Part shown: positions 9,294 through 23,242 of the stretch, piece after piece
How positions within the stretch are numbered: the stretch's first letter is position 1
Layout of the letters: every line of letters starts with the position of its first letter
NCBI RefSeq assembly: GCF_029983095.1
Contig: NZ_CP120467.1
Span: 1,782,501-1,846,500 of the forward strand
Direction: 5' to 3'
Length of the DNA stretch: 64,000 nt
Source: Enterococcus montenegrensis
GTDB taxonomy: Bacteria > Bacillota > Bacilli > Lactobacillales > Enterococcaceae
Made by a program: the position numbers and the translations under genes
Notes under the pieces: model-generated
What the model saw: the letters and a program-made list of their open reading frames with translations, nothing else
Told to the model about the DNA's origin: nothing
The model's database searches: none

Positions 9294-9581
9294 TTAGCTA
9301 TGATGAATATGTTCAAAGGTTTGTTCTAATATATCCAATACGTGATGATCATCTAAACTATATAAAACAGTTTTGCCTTCTCGGCGAGACTTTACTACAC
9401 GATTATCTCGTAAAAGTTTTAACTGGTGGGAGACAGCTGACTGTTCCATTTCAACTACTTCACCGATAGTTGTCACATTCAATTCACCTTTTTTTAACGC
9501 TAGTAAAATTTTAAGTCGTGTTTTATCTGCTAAAACTTTAAAAAGACGACTAACTTGCAGAATTTCTGTTTCTTGCTCCAT
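9294..9581 (-). CDS. ArsR/SmtB metal sensor, CzrA-like
   Basis: A 95-residue winged-helix repressor. The recognition region reads SAVSHQLKLLRDNRVV. Near the C-terminus Asp78, His80, His91 and His94 follow the D-x-H-x10-H-x2-H pattern of the alpha-5 zinc/cobalt site of CzrA and SmtB, so zinc or cobalt is the expected ligand. There is no cysteine, so the arsenic- or cadmium-type site is absent. GAGG lies eight bases before ATG. It starts 20 bases after the phosphoglucomutase gene and is probably read with it. No cation efflux gene is adjacent, so its target is not shown by context. Confidence 0.88.
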   Translation of the reverse strand: MEQETEILQVSRLFKVLADKTRLKILLALKKGELNVTTIGEVVEMEQSAVSHQLKLLRDNRVVKSRREGKTVLYSLDDHHVLDILEQTFEHIHHS

Positions 9582-9601
9582 GTAGACACCTCTTTTATTT
9601 C

Positions 9602-11329
9602 TTAATCCCCAGTTATTTCGTTAATTGCTTTTTCAAGGATAGCAATTTTTTCGATCGCATCTTTTTGATTCTCACCTTTTACACCAATATAGAACTTGAT
9701 TTTTGGTTCTGTACCAGACGGACGGACGGCAATCCAGCTTTCATCTTCTAAGACGTATTTCAACACATCAGAAGCAGGAGTTGTCATTTTTGCTTCATTG
9801 CCATCTAGACCCATAATTGTTCGCGCTTTGAAGTCTTCTGTCTGCACGACTTTTACGCCACCAATTTCACTTGGCGCTTGAGTGCGGAATTTACTCATAA
9901 TCGCTTTAATTTTAGCTGGTCCTTCTAAACCACTTAAGGTTACAGAAATAGTTTTTTCAGCATAATAGCCATAGGTTTCAAAAATATCTTGTAAACCATC
10001 AAATAATGTCTTGTCTTGCTTTTTGTAGTAAGCTGCAACCTCAGCCAATAAAACTAAAGCTTGAATCGCGTCTTTATCTCTAACAAAAGGTTTAACTAAA
10101 TAGCCGTAGCTTTCTTCAAACCCAAACATAAAAGTTTGGCTATGATCTGTTTCAAATTGTTTAATTTTTTCGGCAATAAACTTAAAGCCAGTTAAAACAT
10201 TGAGCATGGCAACATCGTATTTAGCTGCAATAGCAGTTGGCAATTCGCTTGAAACGATTGATTTTAAGACAGCAGCATTGCTTGGGAGTGTCCCTGCTTG
10301 TTTATGAGCGGCTAAAATATATTCCGTAAAGAGTGCACCAATTTGATTACCTGTTAAGACTTGATATTCACCATTTGGTAAGCGTACTGCTGCTCCAAGG
10401 CGATCAGCATCCGGGTCTGTGGCAATCAAAAGATCGGCATCTTCTTTTTTACCTAAAGCAATTGCGTATTCAAAAGCAGAATGTTCTTCTGGATTTGGTG
10501 ATTTTACGGTAGAAAAGTCAGGATCGGCGACCGCTTGTTCTGGCACTAAAGCAAATTTTTCAAAGCCAGCTTGTTTTAGAGCTTTTTCTCCCAACATTTT
10601 GCCAGTTCCGTGTAGTGGCGTATAGACTAATTTTAAGTCTTTGCCCATTTCATTAATTAAATCTTGATTAATAGTGACTGTTTTAATTTCTTTTAGATAT
10701 GCGGTATCGATTTCTTCACCAATAATATTAATTAAGCCACTGTGCTCTACTTCTTCATCAGATAAAACTTGAATTTCTAATGGATTATCAATGGAGCGCA
10801 CAAACGTAGTTAAAGCATCTGCATCAGCGGGTGGCATTTGACCACCGTCTTGTCCGTAGACTTTATAACCATTGTATGCAGCAGGATTATGAGAAGCTGT
10901 GATCATAATACCGGTAAAAGCTTTTAAGTAACGCACCGCAAAAGATAATTCTGGCGTTGGACGAAGACTTTCAAAAACGTAGGAAGGAATATCGTGTTTT
11001 GCTAATGTTTTGGCCGCTTCCATTGCAAATTCTGGCGACATATGGCGAGAATCATAGGCAATGGCTACACCGCGTCTTCTTGTGTTGTCATCTTGTTCAT
11101 CCATAAAGCGAGCTAAACCTTCTGTGGCTTGTCGGATAGTATAGATATTCATACGATTAATACCCGGGCCTAAAATTCCTCGCATACCAGCAGTACCAAA
11201 TTCCAGAGGTGCGTAAAACGCGTCTTCTAGTTTCTCAGGATCTTCTTTTAGATCAGCTAATTGTTGCTTTAAATTTTCTTCTAAATTTCCATCGTTTACC
11301 CATTGTTCATAGACTTGTTCCCAAGACAT
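9602..11329 (-). CDS. pgcA: Alpha-phosphoglucomutase
   Basis: A 575-residue phosphohexomutase that interconverts glucose-1-phosphate and glucose-6-phosphate. The phosphoserine is Ser146 in TASHNPAAYNGYKVYG, the metal loop is DPDADRLG, and the sugar-binding GFEESYGYL and the C-terminal phosphate-binding RPSGTEPKIKFY are present. GAGGTG lies 8-9 bases before ATG. It links with galU in this window: G1P made here is the GalU substrate for UDP-glucose used in cell-wall polymers and glycolipids. It is the first gene of a probable unit with the downstream metal sensor. Confidence 0.95.
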   Translation of the reverse strand: MSWEQVYEQWVNDGNLEENLKQQLADLKEDPEKLEDAFYAPLEFGTAGMRGILGPGINRMNIYTIRQATEGLARFMDEQDDNTRRRGVAIAYDSRHMSPEFAMEAAKTLAKHDIPSYVFESLRPTPELSFAVRYLKAFTGIMITASHNPAAYNGYKVYGQDGGQMPPADADALTTFVRSIDNPLEIQVLSDEEVEHSGLINIIGEEIDTAYLKEIKTVTINQDLINEMGKDLKLVYTPLHGTGKMLGEKALKQAGFEKFALVPEQAVADPDFSTVKSPNPEEHSAFEYAIALGKKEDADLLIATDPDADRLGAAVRLPNGEYQVLTGNQIGALFTEYILAAHKQAGTLPSNAAVLKSIVSSELPTAIAAKYDVAMLNVLTGFKFIAEKIKQFETDHSQTFMFGFEESYGYLVKPFVRDKDAIQALVLLAEVAAYYKKQDKTLFDGLQDIFETYGYYAEKTISVTLSGLEGPAKIKAIMSKFRTQAPSEIGGVKVVQTEDFKARTIMGLDGNEAKMTTPASDVLKYVLEDESWIAVRPSGTEPKIKFYIGVKGENQKDAIEKIAILEKAINEITGD

Positions 11330-11367
11330 GAAATAACACCTCTTTCAATTTTTCTAATTACTTTTTA

Positions 11368-11396
11368 AGTATATCATTTCACCTTGATAACGCCAA
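11368..11396 (-). promoter_or_regulatory. Promoter of pgcA
   Basis: Minus-strand TTGGCG and TATACT spaced by 17 bases, with TG one base before the -10. The 302-base gap 11330-11631 holds this promoter and the trxB terminator; the middle has one weak AACAAAACAC/GTGCTTTTGTT dyad near 11429-11476 and nothing else I can name. Confidence 0.8.
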
Positions 11397-11543
11397 CAAT
11401 CTTTCATAACAATGTTTTTAAAATATTGGCAATTCATCCAAACAAAACACGTACTGATAAAAAAGTGCTTTTGTTGATAAAAATTAGAAAAAGCTGAGTC
11501 AATAATGTAGCTGTCTTTTTTAAATAATTGTTTTTAAAGATCA

Positions 11544-11600
11544 CAAAAAAATCCAGAGAAATGATTGCCTTATCGCTTGCATTCATCTCAGCTGGATTTT
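11544..11600 (-). terminator. Terminator of trxB
   Basis: AAAATCCAG and CTGGATTTTTTT arms around a longer inner hairpin, ending in seven T on the minus strand. Confidence 0.8.
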
Positions 11601-11631
11601 CAAATTATTTTAGCATCGACTTTAAAAATTT

Positions 11632-12567
11632 TTATTGACCAACACTTTGGCTATCCTTTAAGTTTTCTAAATATTGAAAGACCTGTTGTCCTGCAATACC
11701 ACCTTCACCAACAGCGGTGGTAATTTGACGTAAATCTTTTGCCCGGCCATCGCCAATTGCAAAAATACCTGGAATAGCAGTCTTCATAAAGCTGTCTGTC
11801 AATAACCACCCAGCTTCATCCAAAATATCCAATTTAGTAAAAGGTGCTGATAGAGGTTCTAAACCAACATAGATAAAGACACCATCTGCTGTTGTTTCAT
11901 AAACTTCATCTGTTTTAACATTGCGAATATTAACCCCGGTTACTACCATGTCGTTACCTGTTATCTCTTCTACTACCGAGTCCCAGATAAAACTAATTTT
12001 TTCATTTGCAAAAGCGCGATCTTGGATAATTTTTTGTGCCCGTAATTCATCCCGGCGATGAACAATGACAACTTCACTTGCAAATTGTGTCAGATAAATT
12101 GCTTCTTCTACAGCAGAATCGCCGCCGCCTACAACAATTAGTTTTTTATTCCGGAAAAAGGCTCCATCACAAACTGCACAATAAGAAACCCCACGACCAG
12201 CATACTCTTCTTCACCAGGGGCACCTAATTTACGGTGAACACAGCCAGTTGCAATAATGACACTTTTGCCTTTGTAACTATTTTCTTCTGTGATAACTTC
12301 TTTATAACTACCATGATCTACCACATCTTGTACAATGCCGTATTCATTTTTAGTTCCAAATTTCTCAACATTTTGATACATTTTCATAGAAAGTTCTGGT
12401 CCCATAATGGAATCAAAGCCTGGATAATTCTCAATTTCGGCAGTGTTATTCATTTGCCCCCCCGGAGCACCTCTTTCAATCATTAAAACGGATAAATTCG
12501 ACCGAGACGCATATAAAGCCGCTGTCATACCGGCGGGGCCGGCGCCGATTACGATTACATCATACAT
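11632..12567 (-). CDS. trxB: Thioredoxin reductase
   Basis: A 311-residue low-molecular-weight flavoprotein reductase that keeps thioredoxin reduced with NADPH. FAD-binding GAGPAGMTAALYASR is at the N-terminus, the redox pair is Cys130 and Cys133 in SYCAVCDGAFF, and NADPH binding is by VVGGGDSAVEEA. FAIGDGRAKDLRQITTAVGEG closes the FAD site. Length is normal. TGGAGG lies nine bases before ATG. It stands alone between two terminators. Confidence 0.96.
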   Translation of the reverse strand: MYDVIVIGAGPAGMTAALYASRSNLSVLMIERGAPGGQMNNTAEIENYPGFDSIMGPELSMKMYQNVEKFGTKNEYGIVQDVVDHGSYKEVITEENSYKGKSVIIATGCVHRKLGAPGEEEYAGRGVSYCAVCDGAFFRNKKLIVVGGGDSAVEEAIYLTQFASEVVIVHRRDELRAQKIIQDRAFANEKISFIWDSVVEEITGNDMVVTGVNIRNVKTDEVYETTADGVFIYVGLEPLSAPFTKLDILDEAGWLLTDSFMKTAIPGIFAIGDGRAKDLRQITTAVGEGGIAGQQVFQYLENLKDSQSVGQ

Positions 12568-12770
12568 TATTTTTTACCTCCACTTACTTTCTATTAGTAA
12601 GCTAACTCTAGTTGAAATAAACTTAGCTGTCTAATAATCTGCTTATAAGAAAAATCATATTACCTAAAACTATATTACTTTTTTCTTACAATTTAAATCC
12701 CTAGCTCGCAATTTTTTTCGCATTTGGCGACTTTTTTTAAACAAGCTTGTAGCACGCATTCCTCCCAATA

Positions 12771-12833
12771 AAAAATGTGATATAAAACACCTTTTATAAT
12801 CTGATGATTACAAAAAAGTGCTTATATCACATG
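12771..12833 (-). terminator. Terminator of the GH4-GH1-GH1 operon
   Basis: Outer arms ATGTGATATAA and TTATATCACAT with an inner CAC/GTG, followed by TTTTTT on the minus strand just after the last bgl stop. Confidence 0.8.
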
Positions 12834-12838
12834 ATTAA

Positions 12839-14353
<1,515 letters not shown>

Positions 14354-14387
14354 TTATTTTGTAAAAGTAGTAGCAAAATTTGCTTGT

Positions 14388-15860
<1,473 letters not shown>

Positions 15861-15916
15861 TCATTATTATGCCAAGTTCATTACACTATTTTCTTAGAAA
15901 ATATCTATTTATCGCT

Positions 15917-17305
15917 TTATACGTTTACTAAATCTAACGATCGAACAACTTCATCTTGTACTTCAACGCCTTCTTTTTCCAAACGTTCAATTGTTTCTTT
16001 GAAATTTGGTAAATACTCTTTGTGGGCAATAAATAACTCATCCATCACGCGTTTCGCTGTTTTTCCTGAAGTCACTAATGGATTTAATGTGAAAGCTTGT
16101 AACGCTGTCCCGTAATCTCCTGTTACCGCAGCTTCAATAGTCAATAATTCCATTGCTTTCATTACTTGTAACCAGCCTTTTTCTGCAGTTGGCAATTCAC
16201 CAAAGGCTACATTCCGAGCTCCTTGTGCCCCTACGTAAGCAGTTACTTCAACAACGCAATCTGCTGGTAAATCCGGTACAGCACCATTATTTTTAGTTGA
16301 CACGACAATTTGTGTTTCTTTATTCGCATAAATCGAGGCAATTGTTTCACAAGCAGCATCAGAATAATAAGCACCACCACGTTGTTGCAATTGTTCTGGT
16401 TTATGATCTAAGTTTTCATCTTTGTAAAGTTCAAATAATTCATGTTCCGTGCGTTTCACCTGCTGTGCTCTCGTTCCGATTGTGCGATATTCCTCTAACG
16501 AATGTTCTAACATCTCTTCTTCTTGATAATAATAACGATGATACGCACAAGGAATCATTTTCATTTGCTCTAATAAATCCCGTTCAAAGGGAATGTCATA
16601 AATATTTTTTGGTAAACCATTATCTTCTTCATACATTTTATCAATCAGTTCCATCGTTACATCCTGACCATTATTAGCGGCAACTTTATGCCAGTGGAAG
16701 TGATTTAAACCGGCAAATTTGTAAATTAATTCATCCGTTTGTTTGCCAATCAAACCTGGTTCAAGCATGGTTGCCATTACGGGTACATTACAAAGACCAA
16801 TTACTTTATCCCATTTGCCATAGCGCACGACTGCTTCAGTTACCATGCCACTTGGATTTGCAAAATTGACTAACCAAGCATTTGGACACAGGCGTTTCAT
16901 GTCTTCAACGATATCTAAAATAACCGGAACTGTCCGAAAAGCTTTGAACATACCACCAGCGCCATTTGTTTCTTGCCCTAACATACCGTAATACGCTGGA
17001 ATGCGCTCATCTTTAACACGAGCATCTAATAGACCGACACGAAATTGCGTTGTGACAAAGTCTGCATCTTTTAATGCCTCTTTGCGATCTAAGGTTAAAT
17101 GGATTTTCACATCATATGGTGAAGCATCCCACATTCGTTGTGCCATCGCCCCTACAATTTCTAATTTTTCTTTTCCGGCTTCGATATCCACTAACCAAAT
17201 TTCAGAAATTGGTAGTTCATCATACCGTTTAATAAAGCCTTCCATTAATTCTGGTGTATAACTACTTCCGCCACCAATTGTCGCAATTTTTACGCCTTTT
17301 TTCAT
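15917..17305 (-). CDS. 6-phospho-beta-glucosidase, GH4 (CelF/LicH type)
   Basis: A 462-residue GH4 enzyme. This family cleaves phospho-glycosides by an NAD- and Mn-dependent oxidation/elimination route. The N-terminal Rossmann loop reads TIGGGSSYTPELMEG, the metal ligands are expected in GLCNVP and GLNHFHW, and QETNGAGGMFKAFRT and VNFANPSG bind NAD and substrate. AAGGAG lies before ATG. It is divergent from the RpiR regulator and is the first gene of a unit with two GH1 genes. A cre-like site lies 80 bases upstream. Having GH4 and GH1 enzymes together suggests a broad beta-glucoside range. Confidence 0.93.
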   Translation of the reverse strand: MKKGVKIATIGGGSSYTPELMEGFIKRYDELPISEIWLVDIEAGKEKLEIVGAMAQRMWDASPYDVKIHLTLDRKEALKDADFVTTQFRVGLLDARVKDERIPAYYGMLGQETNGAGGMFKAFRTVPVILDIVEDMKRLCPNAWLVNFANPSGMVTEAVVRYGKWDKVIGLCNVPVMATMLEPGLIGKQTDELIYKFAGLNHFHWHKVAANNGQDVTMELIDKMYEEDNGLPKNIYDIPFERDLLEQMKMIPCAYHRYYYQEEEMLEHSLEEYRTIGTRAQQVKRTEHELFELYKDENLDHKPEQLQQRGGAYYSDAACETIASIYANKETQIVVSTKNNGAVPDLPADCVVEVTAYVGAQGARNVAFGELPTAEKGWLQVMKAMELLTIEAAVTGDYGTALQAFTLNPLVTSGKTAKRVMDELFIAHKEYLPNFKETIERLEKEGVEVQDEVVRSLDLVNV

Positions 17306-17384
17306 ACCGACAGCTCCTTTGTTTACTTGATAATTTAATTATTGATGAGTTTTAGTCTAAAAACAATAGAATAACAACGAGTTG

Positions 17385-17398
17385 CTAAAACGTTTACA
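17385..17398. promoter_or_regulatory. cre-like site upstream of the GH4 operon
   Basis: CTAAAACGTTTACA matches 12 of 14 positions of the CcpA consensus TGWAANCGNTNNCA. It lies in the divergent region between the GH4 gene and the rpiR-type gene. Confidence 0.5.
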
Positions 17399-17422
17399 AA
17401 TTAAAGAAAATTCATTTTATTT

Positions 17423-17454
17423 TTTGTAAATAAAATTTACAAATACGATATAAT
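17423..17454 (+). promoter_or_regulatory. Promoter and palindromic operator of the RpiR-type gene
   Basis: A perfect dyad TTTGTAAAT-AAA-ATTTACAAA (17423-17443) ends five bases before a TATAAT at 17449-17454. A third TTGTAAAT half-site follows at 17458. The placement suggests an operator, most simply for the adjacent RpiR-type regulator. Confidence 0.6.
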
Positions 17455-17484
17455 AATTGTAAATAAAGTTAAAAGAGGTTATTT

Positions 17485-18399
17485 ATGCTGATTCAAGAAA
17501 AAATTCGCCAAACAAGTTTTTCTGATGCCGAACAAAATGTTGTCGCCTTCATTTTAAAGCGGCCCCAAAGTTTGAACTTAACTATTAAAGAAGTGGCAGA
17601 AGCGACTTTTGTTCATCCTTCCACCTTAATTCGTATTGCCAAAAAACTGGATTTTAAGGGTTGGGTCGAATTTAAAAATGCGTTTTTAAAAGAGCAAGAC
17701 TATTTAACCCATCACTTTCAAACAGTCGATGCTAATCTTCCTTTCACGCCAAATGACGGTTTATTGCGCATCGCCAGTAAATTGGCTCAATTAGAACAAA
17801 CGACCATTAGCGATACATTATCTTTAATACAACACGACACCTTAAAAATGGCAAAAGATCTTTTACTAAAGGCGCGTATCACAAGAATTTTTGGTAACAA
17901 CGCCAATACATTAATCGCGCAAGACTTTGCTGTGAAAATGAATCGCATTGGAAAAATCGTTACTACCAGTCAAATCCAAGGGGAAACGGCCTATGAAGCC
18001 TATAATTTAACAAAAAATGATACGGCAATCTTAATTTCTTATACTGGCGAAAATAGCACTATCTTACAGACTGCTAAAATTTTAGCTGCACAAGAAGTAC
18101 CTTTTATTGCAATTACCAGCATTGGCGATAATTCTTTAATGGAAATAGCAACTTGCACCTTACAAATGACAACAAGAGAACGCCTCTATTCAAAGATTGG
18201 TAATTTCACAACCAATCTATCGATCACGTATTTACTCGATGTCTTATACAGTGTTGTTTTTGCTGAAAATTACCAGCAAGAATTAGAACATCTAATTAAA
18301 ATCGGGCAACAAATTGATCATCGTAAGATTAGTTCCACCATTATGTCCGAAAAAAATCAAGTTCCGGTTCAAATCCACGATTCCTTTACCCCAAACTAA
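17485..18399 (+). CDS. RpiR-family regulator with SIS domain
   Basis: A 304-residue transcription factor. Residues 1-75 form the RpiR helix-turn-helix (EVAEATFVHPSTLIRIAKKL), and about residues 120-255 form a SIS sugar-phosphate-binding domain (ARITRIFGNNANTLIAQDFA and ILISYTGENSTI). GAGGTT lies before ATG. It is divergent from the GH4-GH1-GH1 genes and convergent with the PTS gene, so it probably senses a phospho-beta-glucoside or its product and controls the hydrolase operon and itself. A perfect palindrome in its own promoter is the likely binding site. Confidence 0.88.
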   Translation: MLIQEKIRQTSFSDAEQNVVAFILKRPQSLNLTIKEVAEATFVHPSTLIRIAKKLDFKGWVEFKNAFLKEQDYLTHHFQTVDANLPFTPNDGLLRIASKLAQLEQTTISDTLSLIQHDTLKMAKDLLLKARITRIFGNNANTLIAQDFAVKMNRIGKIVTTSQIQGETAYEAYNLTKNDTAILISYTGENSTILQTAKILAAQEVPFIAITSIGDNSLMEIATCTLQMTTRERLYSKIGNFTTNLSITYLLDVLYSVVFAENYQQELEHLIKIGQQIDHRKISSTIMSEKNQVPVQIHDSFTPN

Positions 18400-18421
18400 T
18401 GACTCAAATAAGTTTCAGGTG

Positions 18422-18462
18422 AAAAAGGCGAGCTGACGAAATAGTCAGCTCGTCTTATTTTC
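18422..18462. terminator. Bidirectional terminator between rpiR-type gene and PTS gene
   Basis: Stem CGAGCTGAC/GTCAGCTCG with a 6-base loop (18429-18452), flanked by T-rich runs on both strands. Confidence 0.85.
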
Positions 18463-21077
<2,615 letters not shown>

Positions 21078-21147
21078 CAGTGTCGGCCTCCACGTCACGC
21101 TTTAACTAATCTAAAATTAATCTTCAACTCATTTAGATTATAATTTG

Positions 21148-21184
21148 ATGATACTAATAAGCGTTATCTTTGTCAACGCTTACA
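21148..21184 (-). promoter_or_regulatory. Second promoter (P2) of licT-bglP with cre
   Basis: Minus-strand TTGACA and TATCAT with 17-base spacing (21148-21176). A cre-like TGTAAGCGTTGACA (21171-21184, 13 of 14 to consensus) covers the -35, inside a TAAGCGTT/AACGCTTA dyad. It lies downstream of the antiterminated terminator. Confidence 0.7.
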
Positions 21185-21241
21185 TAAACTTTTTTGTTTC
21201 TTAATTCTATTTTTATTCCTCCCTTCAAAAAATGGACAAAC

Positions 21242-21291
21242 AAAAAACCTAATGAGCGCGCACAAAATAAAGGCATCATCTCATTAGGTTT
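21242..21291 (-). terminator. Conditional terminator in the licT-bglP leader
   Basis: Stem AACCTAATGAG/CTCATTAGGTT followed by TTTTTTG on the minus strand. The 5' arm shares the AAACCTAA of the RAT, so the two structures exclude each other. Confidence 0.88.
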
Positions 21292-21317
21292 AGCTTGTAT
21301 TTAAACAATCACTATCC
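21284..21317 (-). promoter_or_regulatory. RAT (ribonucleic antiterminator) site for LicT/BglG
   Basis: Begins GGATAGTGATTG and ends AAGCTAAACCTAA, the typical ends of LicT-type RAT elements, with an inner TTGT/ACAA stem. Its 3' end overlaps the terminator stem exactly as in Bacillus bglP and licS leaders. Confidence 0.8.
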
Positions 21318-21345
21318 ATTTGTTTGGTCTATTTAATTTAAAGTT

Positions 21346-21375
21346 ATTGTAACAGACGTTAGAAAGCGCTGTCAA
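21346..21375 (-). promoter_or_regulatory. First promoter (P1) of licT-bglP with cre
   Basis: Minus-strand TTGACA and TACAAT with an 18-base spacer and TG before the -10. A cre-like TGACAGCGCTTTCT (21361-21374, 13 of 14) overlaps the -35, a position that fits CcpA repression. The transcript then enters the RAT/terminator. Confidence 0.82.
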
Positions 21376-21415
21376 TGGCTATTGCAAATTTTATTCATTT
21401 TAATTCAAAAAATAG

Positions 21416-21458
21416 AAAATGGCAGGAATTTCTTTATCACCGGAAATCCTGCCATTTT
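21416..21458 (-). terminator. Terminator of the ABC exporter operon
   Basis: AAAATGGCAGGA and TCCTGCCATTTT arms with an inner TTTC/GGAAA stem, right after the ABC gene stop. Confidence 0.85.
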
Positions 21459-21466
21459 ATTTTTAA

Positions 21467-23242
21467 TTAAACTTCACTACTTTGCAATTTATACATTGCA
21501 GCATATAATCCATCTTCTGCCAACAAGGTAGCATGATTTCCAGTTTCAACAATTTCACCTTTGTCTAATACTAAAATTAAATCAGCATCTTTAATCGTAG
21601 AGAGGCGGTGCGCAATGGCAATGGTCGTTCTACCTTTACGCATTTTGGCCAAACTAGCTTGAATCAAACTTTCTGTCTCAGTATCAATGTTTGCAGTTGC
21701 CTCGTCCAATACTAAGATTTTAGGATTTGTAACCATCGTCCGGGCAAAAGATAAAAGTTGGCGCTGGCCACTCGAATAACTCGCTCCTCTTTCAATTACT
21801 TTAGCGTGATAGTTTCCTGGCAGTTGATTAATGAATTTATCTGCTTGGACAAATTCTGCCGCTGCTTTAATTTCAGCGTCACTGATATTTGTATTTAACA
21901 AACGAATATTTGTGGCAATATCGCCATAAAACATGAAGGCGTCTTGTAAAACTAGACCCATTTTTTCTCGTAGTTCACTCATAGGGTAGTCTTTAATATT
22001 TTTATCATCGATCAAAACTTCCCCCGCGTGAAATTCATAAAAACGCATGAGAACATTAATGATCGAACTTTTCCCACTACCAGTATGCCCTACGAGTGCA
22101 ATTGTTTGACCGGGATTAGCAACAAAGGAAATATCTTTTAACACATCATGCTTACCATCATAAGAAAAGCTAACATGACGAAATTCAATTTTCCCAGCGC
22201 CAATTTTAGCATTGGCCTTAGGATTTTGAGCTGGTGTTGCTTCTGTTGTGTCCATGATCTTCAAAATACGACTAGCCGCTACAATTCCGTCGGTGAAAAC
22301 ACTCAAAAAGTCCATCATTTGCGTCATAGGATTAAAAAATCCCTGCACATACGTGGTAAAAGCGTATATCATCCCCACCTCCACTGGAGAATCAAGCGCA
22401 TCAAAGCCAAATAAAGATAAAGATAACGCAATTGCTAAAGCATATAACAAATTAATAATTGGTGCTAAAAGCAGTGAATTTGTTTTAATCATGGCAAAGC
22501 GTGTTTTTAAATAGTCATCATTGATTGTTTCAAATTCACTTTTCAGTCGCGCTTCTTGACGAAATTGTTGGATAATTTGCATTCCTGAAATAGATTCATT
22601 TAGCTTGGTATTTAATTGACTTAATTTTTCCCGCATTTGTCGATAAATTTTTGAACTGAATTTTTGATAATACCAAATGACGATTACTAAAATTGGTAAA
22701 AAGATTAAATTAATCAAAGCAATTTTTCGATTGATTGAAAACATCGCCACAAAAGATGAAATTATCGCAAAAATACCGGTAAGCACCATCAAAAAAACAT
22801 ACCAAAATTCAAACAATGTCTCCGTGTCATTGGTCACCCGAGAAACGATAGAACCAGCTGGTGTTTGATCAAAATAGCGCATTCCTAGCGTATGCAATTT
22901 TTCAAAAAGTTTTACACGGATATACTGAAATGTTTTCAGTGATGCCATGGAGTATAAAAACCATTGGAAAAACCAAATTGTCGCTTTTAACAGGACACCA
23001 AAAAAATACAGAGCAGCAAAAAAATAAATAATTTTTTGTGTAGCAGTTTTAGTGGTTAAGTAATCATCCATATAGGTTTGAATAATACGTGGTAGTAAAA
23101 TATTGACAACTGCTAAGGCCAAGGCAAAAACGATCGCTACAATAAATGTTTTAGCAAAAGGCTTCGCAAATTTAAACATTCGTTTTACAATTTGTTTTTG
23201 CTCTTTAAATGAAAGTGATTTGGACCATGCAGATTCTTCCAT
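21467..23242 (-). CDS. Heterodimeric ABC exporter subunit with catalytic Glu
   Basis: A 591-residue half-transporter: six membrane segments (about residues 35-330) and a C-terminal ATPase domain. Walker A is GHTGSGKSS and Walker B ILVLDEATA, with the catalytic Glu present. The signature is altered to YSSGQR. Its start overlaps the partner gene stop by one base (TAATG). Together with the partner it fits the BmrCD/YheIH/EfrCD-type multidrug or lipid exporters in which one ATP site is degenerate. Exact substrate cannot be read from the sequence. Confidence 0.9.
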   Translation of the reverse strand: MEESAWSKSLSFKEQKQIVKRMFKFAKPFAKTFIVAIVFALALAVVNILLPRIIQTYMDDYLTTKTATQKIIYFFAALYFFGVLLKATIWFFQWFLYSMASLKTFQYIRVKLFEKLHTLGMRYFDQTPAGSIVSRVTNDTETLFEFWYVFLMVLTGIFAIISSFVAMFSINRKIALINLIFLPILVIVIWYYQKFSSKIYRQMREKLSQLNTKLNESISGMQIIQQFRQEARLKSEFETINDDYLKTRFAMIKTNSLLLAPIINLLYALAIALSLSLFGFDALDSPVEVGMIYAFTTYVQGFFNPMTQMMDFLSVFTDGIVAASRILKIMDTTEATPAQNPKANAKIGAGKIEFRHVSFSYDGKHDVLKDISFVANPGQTIALVGHTGSGKSSIINVLMRFYEFHAGEVLIDDKNIKDYPMSELREKMGLVLQDAFMFYGDIATNIRLLNTNISDAEIKAAAEFVQADKFINQLPGNYHAKVIERGASYSSGQRQLLSFARTMVTNPKILVLDEATANIDTETESLIQASLAKMRKGRTTIAIAHRLSTIKDADLILVLDKGEIVETGNHATLLAEDGLYAAMYKLQSSEV

